A DNA stretch of 64,000 nt from Bactericera cockerelli (GCA_024516035.1 JAMCCL010000015.1:434001-498000), one strand, 5' to 3'; positions 1-13,326 are shown, numbered from the stretch's first letter. The notes: a model not told the origin generated them from the sequence alone. Program-made: numbers and translations.

Positions 1-973
1 CCGTGCAACAAGTAAATTTAAAGAGAAATCAAGTTTGGAATGACCCCTAGAAAGGATAAAGAAAGATAAACATCAGAGGAATAAATTCAGAGAGGAGTGC
101 AGAGATATAGAAAGAGAGGGGGTAAGGTGTTCTCAATTTATATATATATATCTCCCTTGCCTTTTCCCTTATAAATCTAGTGACTTCTGGGGTCGGCTCT
201 TCTGGTGCGCAGGTTGTAAACTCTTCTATTTGCTATGTCTTCTTCAGGTATGTTGTTTGTTTCTAATCTCTTTTGTTGTTGTCTTATCCATGAGTGAACA
301 TTCCAAGGTGTTCTCAATTTGATATCATTTATTTTTAGCTAATTATAATCATTCTTTTGAGTGAGGCGTTCTTCTTTTTTTAACCACGAAGTGGTGTTTT
401 TGGAGGGATATCAGTTCTTTTTGTACGGAAATATAGGTTCATACACTACTGAAACATTATGAATAACAAAATTAAATAAGCTGGGAAAATGTGAATGTAC
501 CAAGTTGTCTTTTTTTTAAGATATAGTTTTAGCAGTACGTATTAAATTTTTCTAGGGTCAATATGTATTTGGATCACAGATTTGGCCCCCTGAGTCCCCA
601 AAGTGAGTAAATAATACATAAATTTGCAATGCAAGACCTTTTGATTCTATACTCAACATGATTAGGTTTATCTTTCAATGCTAAATAGACCTCGGAGCCT
701 CCTATGAGGGACACTAAAACACCTAGATTTACAAATGCCAAAGAAATTAATTTGTAATCACCTTATCAAGGTGAGATAATGAGTTCTCTCCCGTTGACCT
801 TTTCTTACCCGAATTCTCTCCGGCTTGTTGCAGGGGTCACCACGAGTACCTCTCCCGGAAATAAGACCATGCTTTTTTACGTTAGGCATTTAAGAAAATG
901 AAAACTATAATATTATCATTTTTATATAAGAATCGGCCTTTTATAAGGAAATCTTTTAAATTTCTAACTAATG

Positions 974-1170
974 AAAGGCAATGCCTTCAGTGTATAGTAG
1001 AGTTAGGTAAAATACATGTAAAGGCCATGCCTCAGGAATATAGTAGGGTTAGGGATAATACATAGAAGGCAATGCCTCGGGTTTATAGTAGGGTTAGGTA
1101 AATATATTGTCCATGCCTTGGCTTTATCATAGGGTTAGGAAATATACATAGAAGGCCATGCCTCAGGTCC
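974..1170. repeat. Tandem repeat, about 45 bp, five degenerate copies
   Basis: The motif AAGGCMATGCCTCRGG followed by TATAGTAGGGTTAGG recurs at about 974, 1021, 1065, 1109 and 1152. Copies are diverged, so the array is old. The TAGGGTTAGG core is not a telomeric array because it is embedded in a longer unit. Confidence 0.75.
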
Positions 1171-1674
1171 ATATCAATGATTCCTAGGTGTTTCGATTAT
1201 AATTTTTATGCTGGGTCTAAACTATGTAGGTATAAAATCAGGTAAAAATGCAAGCGACGCGACGGGAGACAATTTGGTGTTGATAAAACCATGAGCGGGA
1301 GAGAAATCGGTGGTGACGTCCCTTATCAATACCTCACGAGGTATGAGTGTACCCCGGACATAATGGACAGAGAAAAAGACTTCCCTGAAGGGGATCAAAC
1401 CCAAGTCATCATGCGTGCAAGCCTAGTATGCTACCCACTTGGCCAAAGTCACTACTTTGTCACAATTTTTAGTGAGTAGCATCGATATTATGAGAGCTAA
1501 TTCATCATATTTTATCTTCATCCAACCATGATTGTCCAAAATCAATCTCGTAATGAAGCCACAGGTCATTGCCTAATTCTGCAGGGTAATGGGGTCGTCA
1601 TGAAGATCAAATATAAAGATGGGAAAAACAAAACAACGTTAAGCCCAAATTGAAAATATAGAGCTAATAAATTT

Positions 1675-1745
1675 CGTCCCCGCCAGGATTCGAACCCATG
1701 CTGACTGGGTGGCAGGCCGAGTATGCTACCAATAGACAAAGTTAT
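1675..1745 (-). repeat. tRNA-like SINE head fragment
   Basis: Read on the minus strand it has a degenerate A box and a clear B-box-like GGGTTCGAATCC. The ends do not pair into an acceptor stem, so it is a SINE head rather than a tRNA gene. A similar partial piece lies near 1395-1465. Confidence 0.45.
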
Positions 1746-3076
1746 CTTCTAAAGAAACGGACGGAAAATGAACTAACTAAATTAAAACTTGGAAACTTAA
1801 ACATTAAAATTTTGCAGTGAGAGAGCGAGGTCATCTCGAAAAATACATACTGGCCAAGATCTGACCACTAAGGATTCGAAGGTACCTACCCGCCAAAGAA
1901 AATGAAAAGGCCACCAGGTGCCACCCAGTGGACCGGATGAAGGAATAAAATCAATAAATTTGGTATCTGCTCATCAAGATCTTTCATTTGATACCACTTA
2001 AGATTAGTATTATCCTTCAATACCCGATTTGGGCTCCCAAAACCCGAGGCCGCCCAAATTGGCCGCCCGCTTATAATTTAGAATTTTTTTTTGGTCCGGG
2101 CTCATCTCCATTATATCTTGATCACTTTAAACACCTCACTTAATGTTCAGTGCCAAGTTAAAGACACGAAGTCGGGTCTCAAAGGATCCGTATGAAAAAA
2201 AACAGAAAAAAAAAAAAAAAAAAAAAAAATATGAATCTTTTCATGTCTTTCACGATTGTTGGGGGGGTCTCGAAAATAGGGTTCCCGGTGGCCTAGGAAG
2301 TCAAACAAAAAGTCAAATCAACTTATTTTTCAACGTAGAGCCCATTTCTGCAATAAAAATCGCGATTTTTGAAATTCATGTTGCACTTTTCGCTGGCTGA
2401 AAGAACATGAAATGCATGGGAACTATGTTTTCCGTAACCTTACACTCTGCCGGGCTGTCTCTTTCTTTGTATAGGCGTTCTTCACACCTCGGCCGAGGTG
2501 TTTGATTCTTCTCAAGAAAACATGTTTTCCTAGTGGATAAATCTACTACATTCTAGAGTGTGTGTTAGGATTTTTTGTTGTTGTTGCGAGGGACAAACAG
2601 TGGCCTCATGAAAATGTCACGAACTGGTGATGTATTTGATACAAAGATAAGTATATTGGTGGGTACATAGATATTTGAATTGTATAGAAGAGTATGGTGA
2701 ACGCATACAATTCAGGGCTGGTTATTTTGACCAAAGAGCAGAGTATTATTATTATTATTATGTAATATCTAGCAGTAACGAGTATCTTCTACTCATTGTA
2801 AGTTTTAACATAGCTGTTTGCAGGATATACCATAAAATACATAATTATGCTACATCAGTACATACTGTTAACATTGTAACGAATGACATAACGAAGGTGT
2901 GGACCGACATCAGGTGATGGGTCAACACAAGGTGTCTGTCCCCTACAAACAACTGGAACTAATCAAATAAAATTATGAATACAAAATTTTGTCGACTCTG
3001 GGGTTCTAAGCCGGGACCTTCGGCATGCTAAGTTGCTAAGCCAAGATCTTATATAATAACAATAAAAAAAATTTAT

Positions 3077-3228
3077 TTACCATATTTGTGTTACTCACTT
3101 TTGTGATATCACATCTACTCAAACTCGCTGTACTAAATCTATACTGAAACCGGGATTTGAACCACCGACCTCCAGGTTACAAGTCCGCCGCCTTATCGAT
3201 CAAGCTACTGAGGTCGGTCGGTAACAAT
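3077..3228 (-). repeat. tRNA-Thr-like SINE copy
   Basis: On the minus strand the head reads GTAGCTTGATCGATAAGGCG, then an anticodon-like loop CTTGTAA (TGT, threonine type), then the B-box region GGTTCAAATCCCGGTT. A conserved tail with a GTGATATCAC-type motif follows. The same unit recurs at 19120, 23063, 39536, 56240, 56998, 57982, 58571 and 60838. Acceptor-stem pairing is missing. Confidence 0.8.
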
Positions 3229-3659
3229 AATATTCTTTTAATGGAAGCTAACCAAAAAGCGAGGTTGATGTTCAAAGCATTTTCTACCAAATAACTCTTA
3301 CTCACATTATGAAACAGGATTAAAGTTATAAGCTAAGCCAGAAACTCTGACTTGAGGGCGCTCAAGTCAGAGTTTCAACCAATCGCTATAGTCCGACAAG
3401 GGATAGTATCCAAGTAAATTAAATCTAATCCTTTGATAGTATATCCTTTAGTTTAGATCAAATCCAATCGGCCCTTAGAGTCTTAATATTAAGTGGTCAC
3501 ATAACAAATAAATGAGGAAAAATTCCAAGCACTGGGTGGGATCCGATCCACGGATTCATATGATAGCTTATTACAAGTATATGCGCATAACAACGTGGAC
3601 TACTAATATTTGGTATTCATGTGGTTCTTACTTTCTTATTCTTATCACTAAGCTTTTTT

Positions 3660-3832
3660 TGTTGCCCGAAACCACTTTCGCATGAATTCAGGACACGGCA
3701 CTTTACCTTTACATCCATGCTATTCCGAAAACGCAAAAACTCGGGCAGAAATTTCCACTTCAGTCGGGATTTGAATCCGCAACCTTCGGGTCAGCAACAA
3801 ATGCTCTTAACCACTGAACCACGGAGGTCGTA
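3660..3832 (-). repeat. tRNA-derived SINE, second family
   Basis: The minus strand begins CGACCTCCGTGGTTCAGTGG, giving an A box, and carries GGATTCAAATCCCG as a B box about 45 bases later. The body differs from the Thr-like family. It is a SINE head and not a functional tRNA because the two ends do not pair. Confidence 0.6.
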
Positions 3833-5064
3833 GCACTAAGCTAATCGTGCGCTCATTCGAATTATCGTCCCTGAGGGATTTATATCCACGCAGAGTGAGC
3901 TCAAGCAATATTCTGACACACAACAGCATCTCAGAGTTATGACACTTTCCGGCAGATGTAATGCGTTTTCGAAAGCCACCGTTTCTCCATACCTATGCGG
4001 TGTCCGTACTGTCCATAGCAAAGTGATGATGCGGCCACGAGACAGCCCTGGCCCGCGGCCAAACTGTGAACCACCATGGGAGCAGGGGTGGCCAAAGTGT
4101 GGGACGCTGCGAGGTGATAAATTGGTGTTCAAAACTAACATTGTTTTCTGAAATTACGAGTACCTAAGTATGTATGTGGATTGTGGGTTCATTGTAAAAT
4201 ATAACGAATTAATGTGGGAAAAAACCTCAAATGGTCCGTTTCCAAAACCTAGATTAGAGCATGAAACCAATTTTGTTGGTTGCGTAAAAAAATGGTTGGT
4301 AAGGGGCGCTAGTCTGGTAATCCAGGTAGCTAAAGGATCAGTTGATTCAAATTCCACCTAATCCATGAATTTTTCCTAACTAATTTGACACTTGAAACTC
4401 AACTTTTTTTGATATTAATTTTTATTGGTCTACCATCACTATGGCTCATAACTATAGCAGAATTACAACTGCTAGTAAAATGGGACTCTTGGGTCCTAAT
4501 CGGACGGTATGAATTATAGTCTCATTTAATATTGTAAAAAGGAAATCTGCTTGCAAATTAGATAAATATAAATAAATAGAAGTCTTTTATTATAATTTAT
4601 TTTGGGAACCACTGATCAGTAACCGCCACCCACCTATATTAGTTTTATTTTGATAAAGTTAATCACACGATGGAACTCTCCCCTCTTGTGATGACACACA
4701 TAATACAGAAACAAGATACCGTAGCCATTATAAGAATCATTATTATCATCATGATGTAGAAAACATTATCATTATCTTATATTAAATATAATAATAATAC
4801 AAAAATATGAATTTAATATGATAGTAAATTAATTATTTCATAAGAAGCGTGGATATCTTGCCAATAATACAGCATGTGAATGGATTTAGAAATGCAGGAT
4901 GCATTAGGAACAGACTGAAAGAAAGGGGAGTTTCAGCAAAAGAGTTTTAACAGTCTTCAGAATTGGAAAAGAAAAGCGCAATGGAATCATTTAAGAGCTT
5001 CTAGAAATATAAATTTTAAGCCCATCAAAATGATTGTATAGTTTCGAAATAAACTTATTTAACA

Positions 5065-5202
5065 GCCTTTAAGAGAGAACTCAAGGAACCGGATATTTTT
5101 CTCTTTTATCCAGGTTTCTTTCATAAAGAGGTTACTTTCCCTTATAGAGAGGTAAATTAGACCTGGGAATGGTTCTCTTATACCCAGGTTTGACTGTACC
5201 AT
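5065..5202 (-). mobile_element. pogo/Tigger-like MITE copy
   Basis: The right end read on the minus strand is GTACAGTCAAACCTGGG, similar to the CAGT-starting ends of pogo/Tigger-type DNA transposons that insert at TA. The left end is worn. Related copies are at 18892-19031 and 21129-21230, and all are too short to encode a transposase. Confidence 0.5.
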
Positions 5203-5265
5203 AAAATGATACTGGACAATGTTTGTTTTCATCGCAGGCACTGGATTTGCATGTGGAAAAAATCT

Positions 5266-7731
5266 TCATCGCTTTTGATCACCCTTGACACTTTTTATTC
5301 TCAACAAGTTGAACACAGAATATCCTGTCTTGAGAATGGACAACATGGTTTCGAAGTTGAAAGGCATCAGCCCCGCTACTGTCAGGTAGTTGATGCTCTG
5401 GTTCATCTGGATGATCAGAGGAATGATCTTCCGGGTTTTGCTGGAGCACTTGTACCAGTGACTGTTCATCAGGCCTTGCTTGAAGGATACATTGCAGGTT
5501 CCCAGGAGTTCACCCCAAATATAAACAGAGGCACAGCAGAGTGTAAACAATGATACCTTCACTGTGAGTACCTTCTTCTCCAGCGGAGAGAGTAGGTCCG
5601 GGATAAAGAAGGCATACATGAACATGCATAACCCCAAGAGGTACATAATGTTCAATATTGTGTAGTTGTACTTCATGTGGTTATTGATCTGTAAAATGAT
5701 AAAAACAATCTATTTTACTACAAGAGTACCACGTAATTATTTTTCCTCAAAACTAAAGGAGAGTCATACTGTATCTGTATGTTAGTAGTAGCAAGACACG
5801 AGGGCCCATGACCACCAGATAACAGCTTTTCCGTTAATTTAATCTATTTGCTCTGATAATTGTTTTCTTTGGACTGAGCTGTTTGTTTCCTCTTCCCAGT
5901 GCGTCTTGATTCCTGTCTTGTGCAATAATCTTTATGTTATGTGCTTTGATGATTCTTGTTTTGTATGACTTTCAATTCAGTCATAAGACTGCAGTCTGGT
6001 TCCATAAAAGGTAGGTTTTTACTGGTGTGGGTCATTCATTACCCCACAGCAAAACCCCTAACTTAAACAAACAATCAAGGGCCCTGGATGTTTCTCATTC
6101 TAGTCTGAGTAATACCTCTCTCATTAAATAAATCATTTTAAAATTTTATTATCATTCTCTCTGTATCATTTAGGTCCTAATACCTATCTCACGGACACGG
6201 AATTATATATATTCTTTTTGTGTTTTTTTTTTATATTTTTACTCACCTTCTCTCTGAGTTTCCTCAAGTCTTGTTCAAACTGAATGATCTTCTTCAGATA
6301 AAAATATTCGTACTCGGCATACAAGACATCCTTGGCACCTCGTCCAAGTTGGTTGTTGCATCTGCTAGAAAGGTTTACCGCCACATATTTTCCTCTTGCA
6401 ATATTCGTATAGAAAACTTTCACTCCTCTACAATTCGTGTGGTCTCTTCCCAATGCCAAGGCATACTTGTTCAGAACATCATACAGGACTCTCAAATCGT
6501 GCGGTATCAGTACGAAGTTACTGAAACTGATTACGCCCAACATGGAGCCGAAAACTCCACACAAGACTATATTGATGTACAGCGGAATATAATATCTTGG
6601 CTCTGATGTGTCCACGAGCGGGATGTACATAGGATAAGGCAACACATTCGAGTATTTCAATTTGTAAATCTTTTTCATATTCAGAAAGTATGATTCTGGT
6701 TTAGGTACGAAAGGATATAGCAGACCTAAAACTGAAATAAATAAATTAAATGAAGATTTGTAGGAGACTCAATACAGTATTTGTGTACGAGGAGCGAGAA
6801 GAAAATTTATATGAAGAGAAAGTTCGTTGGTGATTGAATTGAATAAAATACATGATATTACCAAATATCTCAAAAACAATACTTTTACATGAAAATTTAC
6901 CTACTTATCTAGGGTACCTATCTTTTTTAAATTGTACATTAATAAGCACTAGTAACCCACTTCTCAAATTTAAAATATCATAAAATATATTTAAAATAGT
7001 CTCAAGTTTATTTTTTAATTAATTTATTTAACTTGAGGTTAGACGATGGAAAAACAGACCGGACCCTAATTTTCGTCTTTTTCCCAGGAACAATAGCCCC
7101 TCCCATAAGGGAAATAGAGCTAAAAAATGGGTGATTTTCTTTAAGATTTTAAACTCAACCACCTGTACTTCATAATGAAATTTCAAACCCACTAGATAAA
7201 GCTTGGTACTGAAAAAGTACTTTTTTTTTGCATTTCTCTGGATTTAAACAGTCAAGTTTCTGTCTGGTTTCAATAGTTTTGCAACTCACCAAGCACAGAG
7301 GTAAAGGGCACAACCAGTCCAGCAGCCATCAGAAGCTCGCGTCTGCCATGAGCAAGAATAACACCAACTTTCCGGTGACTCCTCCAGGTGACCTCGAAGA
7401 AATCTCTGATGAGAACAACATTCCTCTGGTTGAACTTGAAATGAAACCCTTGTAGCAGGAAAAACACAAAGGGAACCACCTCGAATAATCTGGAGCAGAA
7501 TTCAGCAATGTCTGTGATGGCGTACGTGAGGCAAGCAGCCATCCAGCTGCAGAGATTGATCAAGAGAAACACGGTCACAAGTTTCGAGTAAATGGAATGG
7601 ACCTTATTCTTCCAGGGAGCCCTGTAGAAGTCCGGCAGACTGATGAGACCCAGGATGTGAGAAAACCGAACAGCAATGGCGAGGGCGTGTTCATCGCGCA
7701 GTATCTTTCTTAGGATTGCATTCATAGCCAT
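5266..7731 (-). CDS. Odorant receptor (7tm_6 family), three exons
   Basis: Coding exons on the minus strand are 7290-7731, 6247-6731 and 5266-5688. Introns are bounded by GTGAGT donors and TTTCAG or TTACAG acceptors, with phases 1 and 0 that fit exactly. The product is 449 residues, the usual size for insect odorant receptors. I chose ATG 7731 because it opens MAMNAILRK in frame; the upstream GTG at 7737 is not a likely start. Insect receptors of this family are seven-pass membrane proteins that form odour-gated cation channels with the co-receptor Orco in sensory neurons. Exon 1 carries a hydrophobic segment VFLLINLCSWMAACLTYAI near residues 55-75. Exon 2 contains LYINIVLCGVFGSMLGVISF and the charged loop before LRKLREK. 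Exon 3 has two hydrophobic stretches and the family's C-terminal signature, GLMPFNFETMLSILKTGYSV. No break is visible, so the gene looks intact. The odorant it detects cannot be told from sequence. Confidence 0.9.
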
Positions 7732-8333
7732 TAGCACTTTTTTGATAATAGTATTGTTGTGATTTATTTATTTTTTCTTTACTTAACGTCTATTTAACAT
7801 CTATGTTAATCCACACGGTGCATCCACATTATTTATTAATGGCAATAGTGATTTATTTTTATTTGGGTTTGACGTCGCTTTGAACTGATTAACCTCACGC
7901 ATGAAAAATAATGAACATACCTAAAATATTGAAGAAGCTGAATTTGTCAATTTGTTGATTGCTTCTTTTTTAAAGTTTCTCGCTCTAAGGGTATACAGTA
8001 TGTTTCAGAAAAGGTGGCCACCCCCTCGTAACTTTTGAACGCGACGGAATTTTTCAATTCTGTAAAGTCCTAGGTATAGGAAGTGCCCTATGGCTCATCC
8101 TGTGGTCATATTTATTTTTGGCCCCGGTCGGCCCTTCCGGCTTTTAGGCCATATTTTTTCATTTTTCTCGTGAATTTTAAATGGAATGCTATATTTTTTA
8201 TTCCTGTTAATTAAAGTCCAAGTTAGGCTGAGTATAATGAGCTTTTAAAATTTTCAAAAACCTTATCAGGGGCGGAGCTAGTAGGGTGCAAGTTTCAAAA
8301 TTAGTACACCCTGTATTTCAGCGTTAGTTAGAT

Positions 8334-8862
8334 CCGCCAAAAATACACTTCGTGTGCAAAAGACACCAAGAAAATTAGAATCCTTCAAAAACAATTACCT
8401 CAAAAAGAAGTGCCTAAAAAGGAACTGATATCAAATGAATGCCAAGTTCTCCTAAACTGAAAATCATTTGCCCATGGCAGAAAGGAGTCTCAAGCACAGA
8501 AATCAAACTGAGGATTGGACATGACATTTCCCATTATTCTGCTATTTACCAACGCTAAAAGTTAACATTAAAAAACTTGGCAAGTTTCAAAAATTAGAAA
8601 AATGCTTTGAACTTGCCAAGATTTTTAATGTTAACTTTTAGCGTTGGTAAATAGCAGAATAATGGGAAATGTCATGTCCAATCCTCAGTTTGATTTCTGT
8701 GCTTGAGACTCCTTTCTGCCATGGGCAAATGATTTTCAGTTTAGGAGAACTTGGCATTCATTTGATATCAGTTCCTTTTTAGGCACTTCTTTTTGAGGTA
8801 ATTGTTTTTGAAGGATTCTAATTTTCTTGGTGTCTTTTGCACACGAAGTGTATTTTTGGCGG
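8334..8862. mobile_element. Foldback (near-perfect palindrome) MITE
   Basis: Arms of about 245 bp begin CCGCCAAAAATACACTTCG and end CGAAGTGTATTTTTGGCGG, with a short unpaired centre near 8590-8620. Its ends resemble those of the 511-bp palindrome at 49260-49770 and the fragment at 384-413, so this is a family. It lies just inside the left inverted repeat of the 5.8 kb block. It encodes nothing. Confidence 0.85.
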
Positions 8863-9026
8863 ATATCAGATATTTTTTGTTGGTTACATTTTTTGCAACA
8901 TTCTAAATCAACTGACATTTCTCCATCGTATGTAAGTAAAGTTCGTTCTTTCTGCCGCACCCTGTCTAACCAATTACCTTTGGATTTACCGATGTACCTA
9001 TCACAGGGAAACTATGAGGTATAATA

Positions 9027-10045
9027 TACAGGGTGTCCCGTATACAGATGCAAATATTTTGAGGGTAGGTTCAGCCCACCGTGAACTATCATATGAGCGA
9101 AACTTGCAGTGGGGCATTTTGCTTCGTTAAAGAGTTATGGCCAAATCCCTGTTTTTCCCACAGGTCTAGAGGTCACTTGGATCGATGCACGTTTTCAAAG
9201 AAATGATAGCGAGTAAGTAATTTTTTACTTCATGTATGGATATCATGCATATTTCCCTTCGAATGCAGTTGGTTGCATGAAAAAATATTGAAAGACCAGA
9301 GAGATATTTAATCATAAGTTCAATACTTTTCTAAAATTTGATTTTTCCCTTTTTTTTCCCTTTCGTGAATTTAAAGTACTTCTACAAATTACAATTCTGC
9401 GTATCACTAGTTAAAAAAATACCCTCTGCTATTTTCTTTCAATAAATTCCAAGTTCTTCCAGACGCGTGAAGGAACGGATGAGATACGACCTATTAAACG
9501 ACACCAGAAGGAGAGAAACACATCTTTCAAATTTTGAATCTGGGTGCTATTGCATTTTGAAGAACACTAGATAGAAGCGGTCTGTGTGACCATTTTTGTG
9601 CCAACTGCAAGTTATAAATGAAAATTTTCTGAGTACAAATAGTTCTATTAACCAACTATATCAATCAAATCTAATAATTAAAATAACGAGACGATCAATT
9701 TGTTCGGTGGAAGAGAAAGCCACAAGCTTTAACCTCTAGAAAAATATTGAACTTATGATTAAATATCTCTCTGGTCTTTCAATATTTTTTCATGCAACCA
9801 ACTGCACTCGAAGGGAAATATGCATGATTATCCATACATGAAGTAAAAAAATTACTTACTGGCTATCATTTCTTTGAAAACGTGCATCGATCCAAGTGAC
9901 CTCTAGACCTGTGGGAAAAACAGGGATTTGGCCTTAACTCTTTAACGAAACAAAATGGCCCACTGCAAGTTTCGCTCATATGATAGTTCACGGTGGGCTA
10001 AACCTACCCTCAAAATATTTGCATCTGTATACGGGACACCCTGTA
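9027..10045. mobile_element. 1.0 kb foldback element with ~315 bp inverted ends
   Basis: It starts TACAGGGTGTCCCGTATACA at 9027 and ends with the inverted form at 10045. The arms run about 9027-9343 and 9735-10045 and are nearly identical. A TA flanks each end. The central 390 bp is unique within the window. There is no transposase frame, so movement would need a partner element. Confidence 0.85.
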
Positions 10046-12280
10046 TACGTAATCACCGGGTACCTGACTCACTTTGTGGGAAGCACTTAGGAACAGTCTC
10101 CCAAAATAAAACCAATGGTATTTTTATTTGTTTGGTGCTAAATTGTTGTCAACCAGTTAAAAATTCTTCGGAATTCATACATTCGCAACCCTTAATTTGA
10201 CATTAAATTACGGGGTGATATTGACGCGAGCTCTCTAATTTGGTAGGTACTATGAATTATGGAATAAAAACACATTAAAGCTGATTAAAATTAATAAGGT
10301 TCCCCTTGTTATCTAAATGTACATATATTATACAATATTTTAACTAAATGGGTCACAGATAAACTGTAGAATTTTTGACTTTCAGAGAAAATTAATTATT
10401 GATCAATTAGGAATTTCCGAACAACAGAGTGCAATTTTGTTGTAAACCTTTCAACTAGTATACAATGAAATTAGTTTACAGAAACATAATTTTCGAGAAC
10501 TTTATTTATTCCAATGAAACATATAGGTAAAACTTGATGGCAAATCTTCTTGGGAAGTAATGAAACTTTCATTTGGATGTCGATTGTTCTAGAAATGATT
10601 TTTTTTTTTAAAGATGAGTGTTTCACAGCCATGAAACATGGTAGCCATGAAACAGGAGCTACTGTAGACGCTTGTGGTCTGTGTTGTAGCCTGCCCATCC
10701 CGTAGTATGCCTCCCCTCTGATGGGTGAGAAGTGACACAATACTCCCAATTACGTGCTGGGTCAACACGAGCACATCGGAAGGTATCCCTTGCAAAAAAA
10801 ATTGTCAGCTCGGGGGATCGAACCCGGGACCTACCGCATGGCAAGCGAGTGCTTAACCATTGAGCTAATCGCGCGCTCGTTTATTTAATTCGTTTAATTT
10901 TATTGTTTCAATAATTCTATCTGCTCTACCCTGTAGAACAATAACGCACACGCGAAGGATTCGGTACTCGGTGGGACAAGAAGGGTATCCCTTATCCCTT
11001 GTTGACTATTTGAATGGAATGTTTAGTCCTTTTCTTCTAGAAACTCTGCTTTTCTATGAATACGTGGTAATGTAAAAAATTGTCAGGTACCTCGCATCCT
11101 GTTATTTCTTTCTATTCCTATTAAACAATACCTGGTCATTTTTTAAGGTCTTATAGAGAGCTAATTGCGAACGAAGAGAAACGAACCTTTAACTCAAGCG
11201 GCACTTGTCCGTTTCTATGTAAGTATGTATGGATGATTGTAACGCGATAAAAGTTGTAATCGTAGTCCAATCGAGCTGAAACTTTCAGGATTGTTCAAAT
11301 AATACTTGGACTTTGCTGCATAGTTTTTGGACATTATGTTAAGTAACTTCGAGCTAGGCTAAAATTTGGATCGAAATGGCTTATCACGATAAAAGCTGCA
11401 ATTTTCGTTCAACTGAACTGAAAATTTCAGGGTTTAGCTCTTTCATCCGTGCTTCGCAATGGTTATTGCATCATTACTTGGATTTTCCTGTGTAGTTTTT
11501 GACCACATCCTGTTAAGTAACGTCGACTTACATACTTGGCTATCAATGTACAAATTTGAAATTTCCGTATGGTGGCTTAATTGACAGAACTCACATCAAC
11601 CGAGTCTCGGCTTGCAAGCCTCATTGCTATAATAAGCTAAACTTTTACAAGTAAATTTGAATTTAATATTACAATACTAAAGAACCTAAAAAAGATCGAA
11701 GGAAGCCAACACCTTCATTCCATTTCATTTACGAGTGATATATTTCGGTACTCTGAGGTCCGATCCGAAACTCTCAAAACTTCTCAATATATTGTGCGCT
11801 ACCAGTGACGTTAGGAGCTTATATCTCGAAAACCGTACATTTTTTGAAGATGGCTATTCTGACGAGGAATCATCTGCAAAGACTCAGGAGTATGTATTTA
11901 AAGTTTCAGCTCGATACAATAAATCCTTAATAGCGATTCATGTGATTACGTGAAGAGAGGTCGGTGAACTTCAAAAATCAACAAAAAGTGTTATAACTCA
12001 TAAATAGTTAAAAATATATAAAAAATGTATAGAATAAAATAAGCTCAAAATGTATCAGAGAGCCTGAATACAAAGTTTCAGCTTTCTATCTTTAGCGGTA
12101 TCCGAGATATAGGCGATACCGCCAAAGCGCCGCCGAGTGACCGCGGAAGTTTATTTTTTGAAAACCTCGAGCTGCAAGCATTATGAACTCATAACCAAAA
12201 TTTCATAATTTTAACTTGAACCATATGTCCGTGGTAACGCTCGTTTTGTTTTTCTTGGCGTTGCAAAACTAGCGTTTTGC
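10046..12280. other. Gene-free stretch inside the 5.8 kb block
   Basis: Apart from the SINE at 10616-10886 I see no coding signal. Around 11210-11560 two loosely repeated segments contain AGCTGAAANTTTCAGG; similar wording recurs near 47640-47720, so this is dispersed repeat material. Confidence 0.5.
10616..10886 (-). repeat. tRNA-derived SINE, AGCTCAATGG family
   Basis: The minus strand reads TTAGCTCAATGGTTAAGCAC, followed 30 bases later by CCGGGTTCGATCCCCCG. A body follows with GTGTTGACCCAGCACG and TCACTTCTCACCCATCAGAG. Related copies are at 44390 (head), 50530-50880, 54590-54720 (body) and 16250-16312 (body). The acceptor arms do not pair, so it is not a functional tRNA. Confidence 0.8.
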
Positions 12281-12912
12281 TTGATTTTTGAGTACTTTTT
12301 TTATGTTCATAGGTTCAAAATATTGTTTTACACCATATGACATCAAAAAAACATTCTTGTTTACTTCTAGTCAGGGTCATAGTAAGGTTTTTGTAAAAGT
12401 ACTTTTTTTCTCACGTCAATTTTTCCGTAAATTAATGGTGTTCTCGAAATTGGCATTTTTAGAGGTGAAAGTCTGCAGTGACATATGTTTTTTATGCTTG
12501 AAATCGAAAGAAAACTTAACGGAGAAGCGATTAAAATCATAAAAAAAGCCATTTAACCTGCTAGTTTTTTCACGACAGTGTCCGGTAAAGTGGGTAAATT
12601 TCGTATTGGATTTTTTTTGTTGTTGAGGAAATACAATTGGCATAGAAAATAAATAATATCTAATAAGGGAATAATACTTCAATAAACATAACTAAATGCG
12701 AAATTAAATGAAAATTATTTCTTCTAAATCAGTGCCGGATATTTTTTTTTTTTTTTCTCTCTCTCTCTTTTTTCACTTTTCAAAGTTCAAGTTGTATCAA
12801 AAATAATTATCGGATAATGCTGCTTCTAAAGTCGGCCTAGGGGTCCCCTCTTGAGACAATTTTAGTTGGTAAGTTGGTAAAATCTGTAGAAAACACATTG
12901 TCAATAATTCTG

Positions 12913-13141
12913 GAGTCAGTCCGATGGCGCTTTGAATGCAACGATTCTTGTAGGATCACCGAAGTTAAGCAACGTCCAGCGAGGAGAAGACTTCGTGATG
13001 CTGGCATTCCGGCCTAACCCAGGCTGGGTGAGATAAATGTGTTTAGGAGGTTGGTGAGTTTCTTGCGAATGGAATGTAACACCCCCGTTATGATATGACC
13101 ATGCAGTTGAAACGCGATATTAAACCCAAATTAAAAAAAAA
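12913..13141 (+). repeat. 5S rRNA-derived SINE copy
   Basis: The head contains GATGGCGC, TTGAATGCAACGATTCTTG and GGATCACCGAAGTTAAGCAA, in the order and spacing of eukaryotic 5S rRNA, including its internal control region. A non-5S body with TTCGTGATGCTGGCATTCCG and TGGGTGAG follows, then poly-A. This is the build of SINE3-type elements. Other copies are at 25791, 39055, 45209, 52900, 56537, 61508 and 62368. Confidence 0.85.
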
Positions 13142-13270
13142 AATCTTACTGGTGTTGCTAGTAATGAATACCAAGTCTCTAAATAAAAATCTAATTTAAG
13201 AGAAAAAAATAACAGGTCAAGTACCAAACTCTTGAGGGTGAAAATTAAACCAATTCAATTATTTTAAAGA

Positions 13271-13323
<53 letters not shown>
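13271..13323. repeat. GA microsatellite
   Basis: A simple GA run of about 50 bases with one interruption, in the right half of the 5.8 kb block. Confidence 0.95.

Positions 13324-13326
<3 letters not shown>

Larger units (their letters stand above)
1..5265. other. Gene-free repeat-rich region
   Basis: No open frame here looks like a real gene. The stretch is AT-rich, with poly-A near 2200-2230 and a short ATT run near 2742-2762. It also holds tRNA-like SINE fragments, an approximately 45-bp tandem repeat at 974-1170, and the outer end of a foldback element near 384-413 that matches the termini of the elements at 8334 and 49260. The visible repeats are listed separately. Confidence 0.6.

Noticed and set aside
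974..1170. Telomere-like TTAGG sequence
   Set aside because: TAGGGTTAGG occurs once per 45-bp unit and never as a run of TTAGG, so this is an ordinary tandem repeat.
3836..4141. 101-codon minus-strand open frame with HPCSHGGSQFGRGPGLSRG
   Set aside because: Lies beside a tRNA-like SINE, overlaps another frame, has no splice context and no family I can name with confidence. It may be a translated repeat.
10795..10880. Possible tRNA genes here and at 44390, 50025 and 47405
   Set aside because: A and B boxes are present, but the 5' and 3' ends do not form an acceptor stem and the same units recur with SINE bodies.
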